From Intoshia linei (taxonomy: Eukaryota > Orthonectida > Rhopaluridae): a DNA stretch of 60,546 bases. The translations under genes were made by a program, and so were the position numbers. Positions 60,215 to 60,546 of this stretch are shown in pieces. The notes under the pieces are model-generated. The model ran no database searches, was not told where the DNA came from, and was given only the letters and a program-made list of their open reading frames with translations. Every line of letters starts with the position of its first letter. Within the stretch, counting starts at the first letter, position 1. Location of the stretch: the NCBI GenBank assembly GCA_001642005.1, contig LWCA01000071.1, positions 1 to 60,546 of the forward strand, read 5' to 3'.

Positions 60215-60546
60215 TAATAAATAAACAAAATAAATTTCAATCTCTCAAACTCACATTTTACGGGTCAAAAAGCCCAATTGTCTTTTTTTTGAAAATCAAA
60301 CGAGTTGAAATATTTAAAAAAATATATACTCTAATACTGATTTTAGAATCATAAATTTAAATTTAAAAAAATATATCTTCAGGGCCAAAACCACAAATTA
60401 CCCTTCTTTTTTTAATGAAAACAGCCCTAGAATTTAAAAAAATTTACAGGTGGTACAGTTGTATTCTGTTAACACACACAAAAAAATCCAAGCCAAATAA
60501 GTGATGACTTCACGGTCAAAAAAGCATTTTAGTATTCATATATTTT
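60215..60546 (-). repeat. R1 interspersed repeat, copy k (cut by window end)
   Basis: ACGGGTCAAAAAGCCCAATT, TTCAGGGCCAAAACCACAAA and TTCACGGTCAAAAAAGCATT are the subunit cores, in the same order as copy i. The tail end appears to be missing and the other side leaves the window. Confidence 0.75.

Noticed and set aside
1-60546. CRISPR arrays, prokaryotic operons or phage genes
   Set aside because: No regularly spaced identical repeats or prokaryotic gene organisation; introns and metazoan genes show a nuclear animal genome.

Overview
The window is nuclear DNA of an animal. It is very A+T-rich (about three quarters by eye), and its genes have introns with canonical GT-AG ends and use the standard code. 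CEP41, GANP, FoxN2/3-type and Otx-type genes, PIG-M and an SLC7 transporter mark it as metazoan. CEP41 implies cilia or centrioles. The proteins are divergent. Many introns are extremely short (37, 37, 41, 46, 51 and 60 nt by protein-guided models) beside others of 1.5 to 6.5 kb. I cannot name the species. A fast-evolving invertebrate with tiny introns, such as a flatworm, orthonectid or dicyemid, would fit, but that is inference.

Layout: 1-2 kb holds retroelement fragments. At 4.5-10.5 kb is a compact cluster: a FoxN2/3-like gene (-), CEP41 (+, divergent from it) and NDPK (-, convergent with CEP41, 36 bp apart). A tRNA-Leu(CAG) is at 10.7 kb and PIG-M (+) at 13.3-14.5 kb. A hAT transposase wreck is at 16-17 kb and an SLC7-type transporter (-) with missing parts at 18-22 kb. 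From 22 to 33.6 kb there is almost only interspersed repeat. An Otx-like homeobox gene (+) lies at 33.7-36.4 kb, tail to tail with a complete GANP/MCM3AP gene (-) at 36.7-52.0 kb. The large second intron of GANP carries a CENP-B/pogo-type gene on the other strand plus nested transposons. At 53.8-60.2 kb are one or two unrecognised low-complexity genes (-).

Repeats dominate the space between genes. The main family (called R1 here) has at least ten copies built from tandem subunits of about 132 bp with a shared tail; all copies up to 43.6 kb run on + and all from 47.7 kb on run on -. Several hAT-type elements and MITEs can be delimited exactly, four of them by perfect 8-bp target duplications. 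A Tc1/mariner-like element sits inside an R1 copy at a TA. Housekeeping functions present are RNA export (GANP), GPI anchor synthesis (PIG-M), nucleotide balance (NDPK), tubulin/cilium biology (CEP41) and transcription control (FoxN, Otx-like). I see no sign that they work together as one system.
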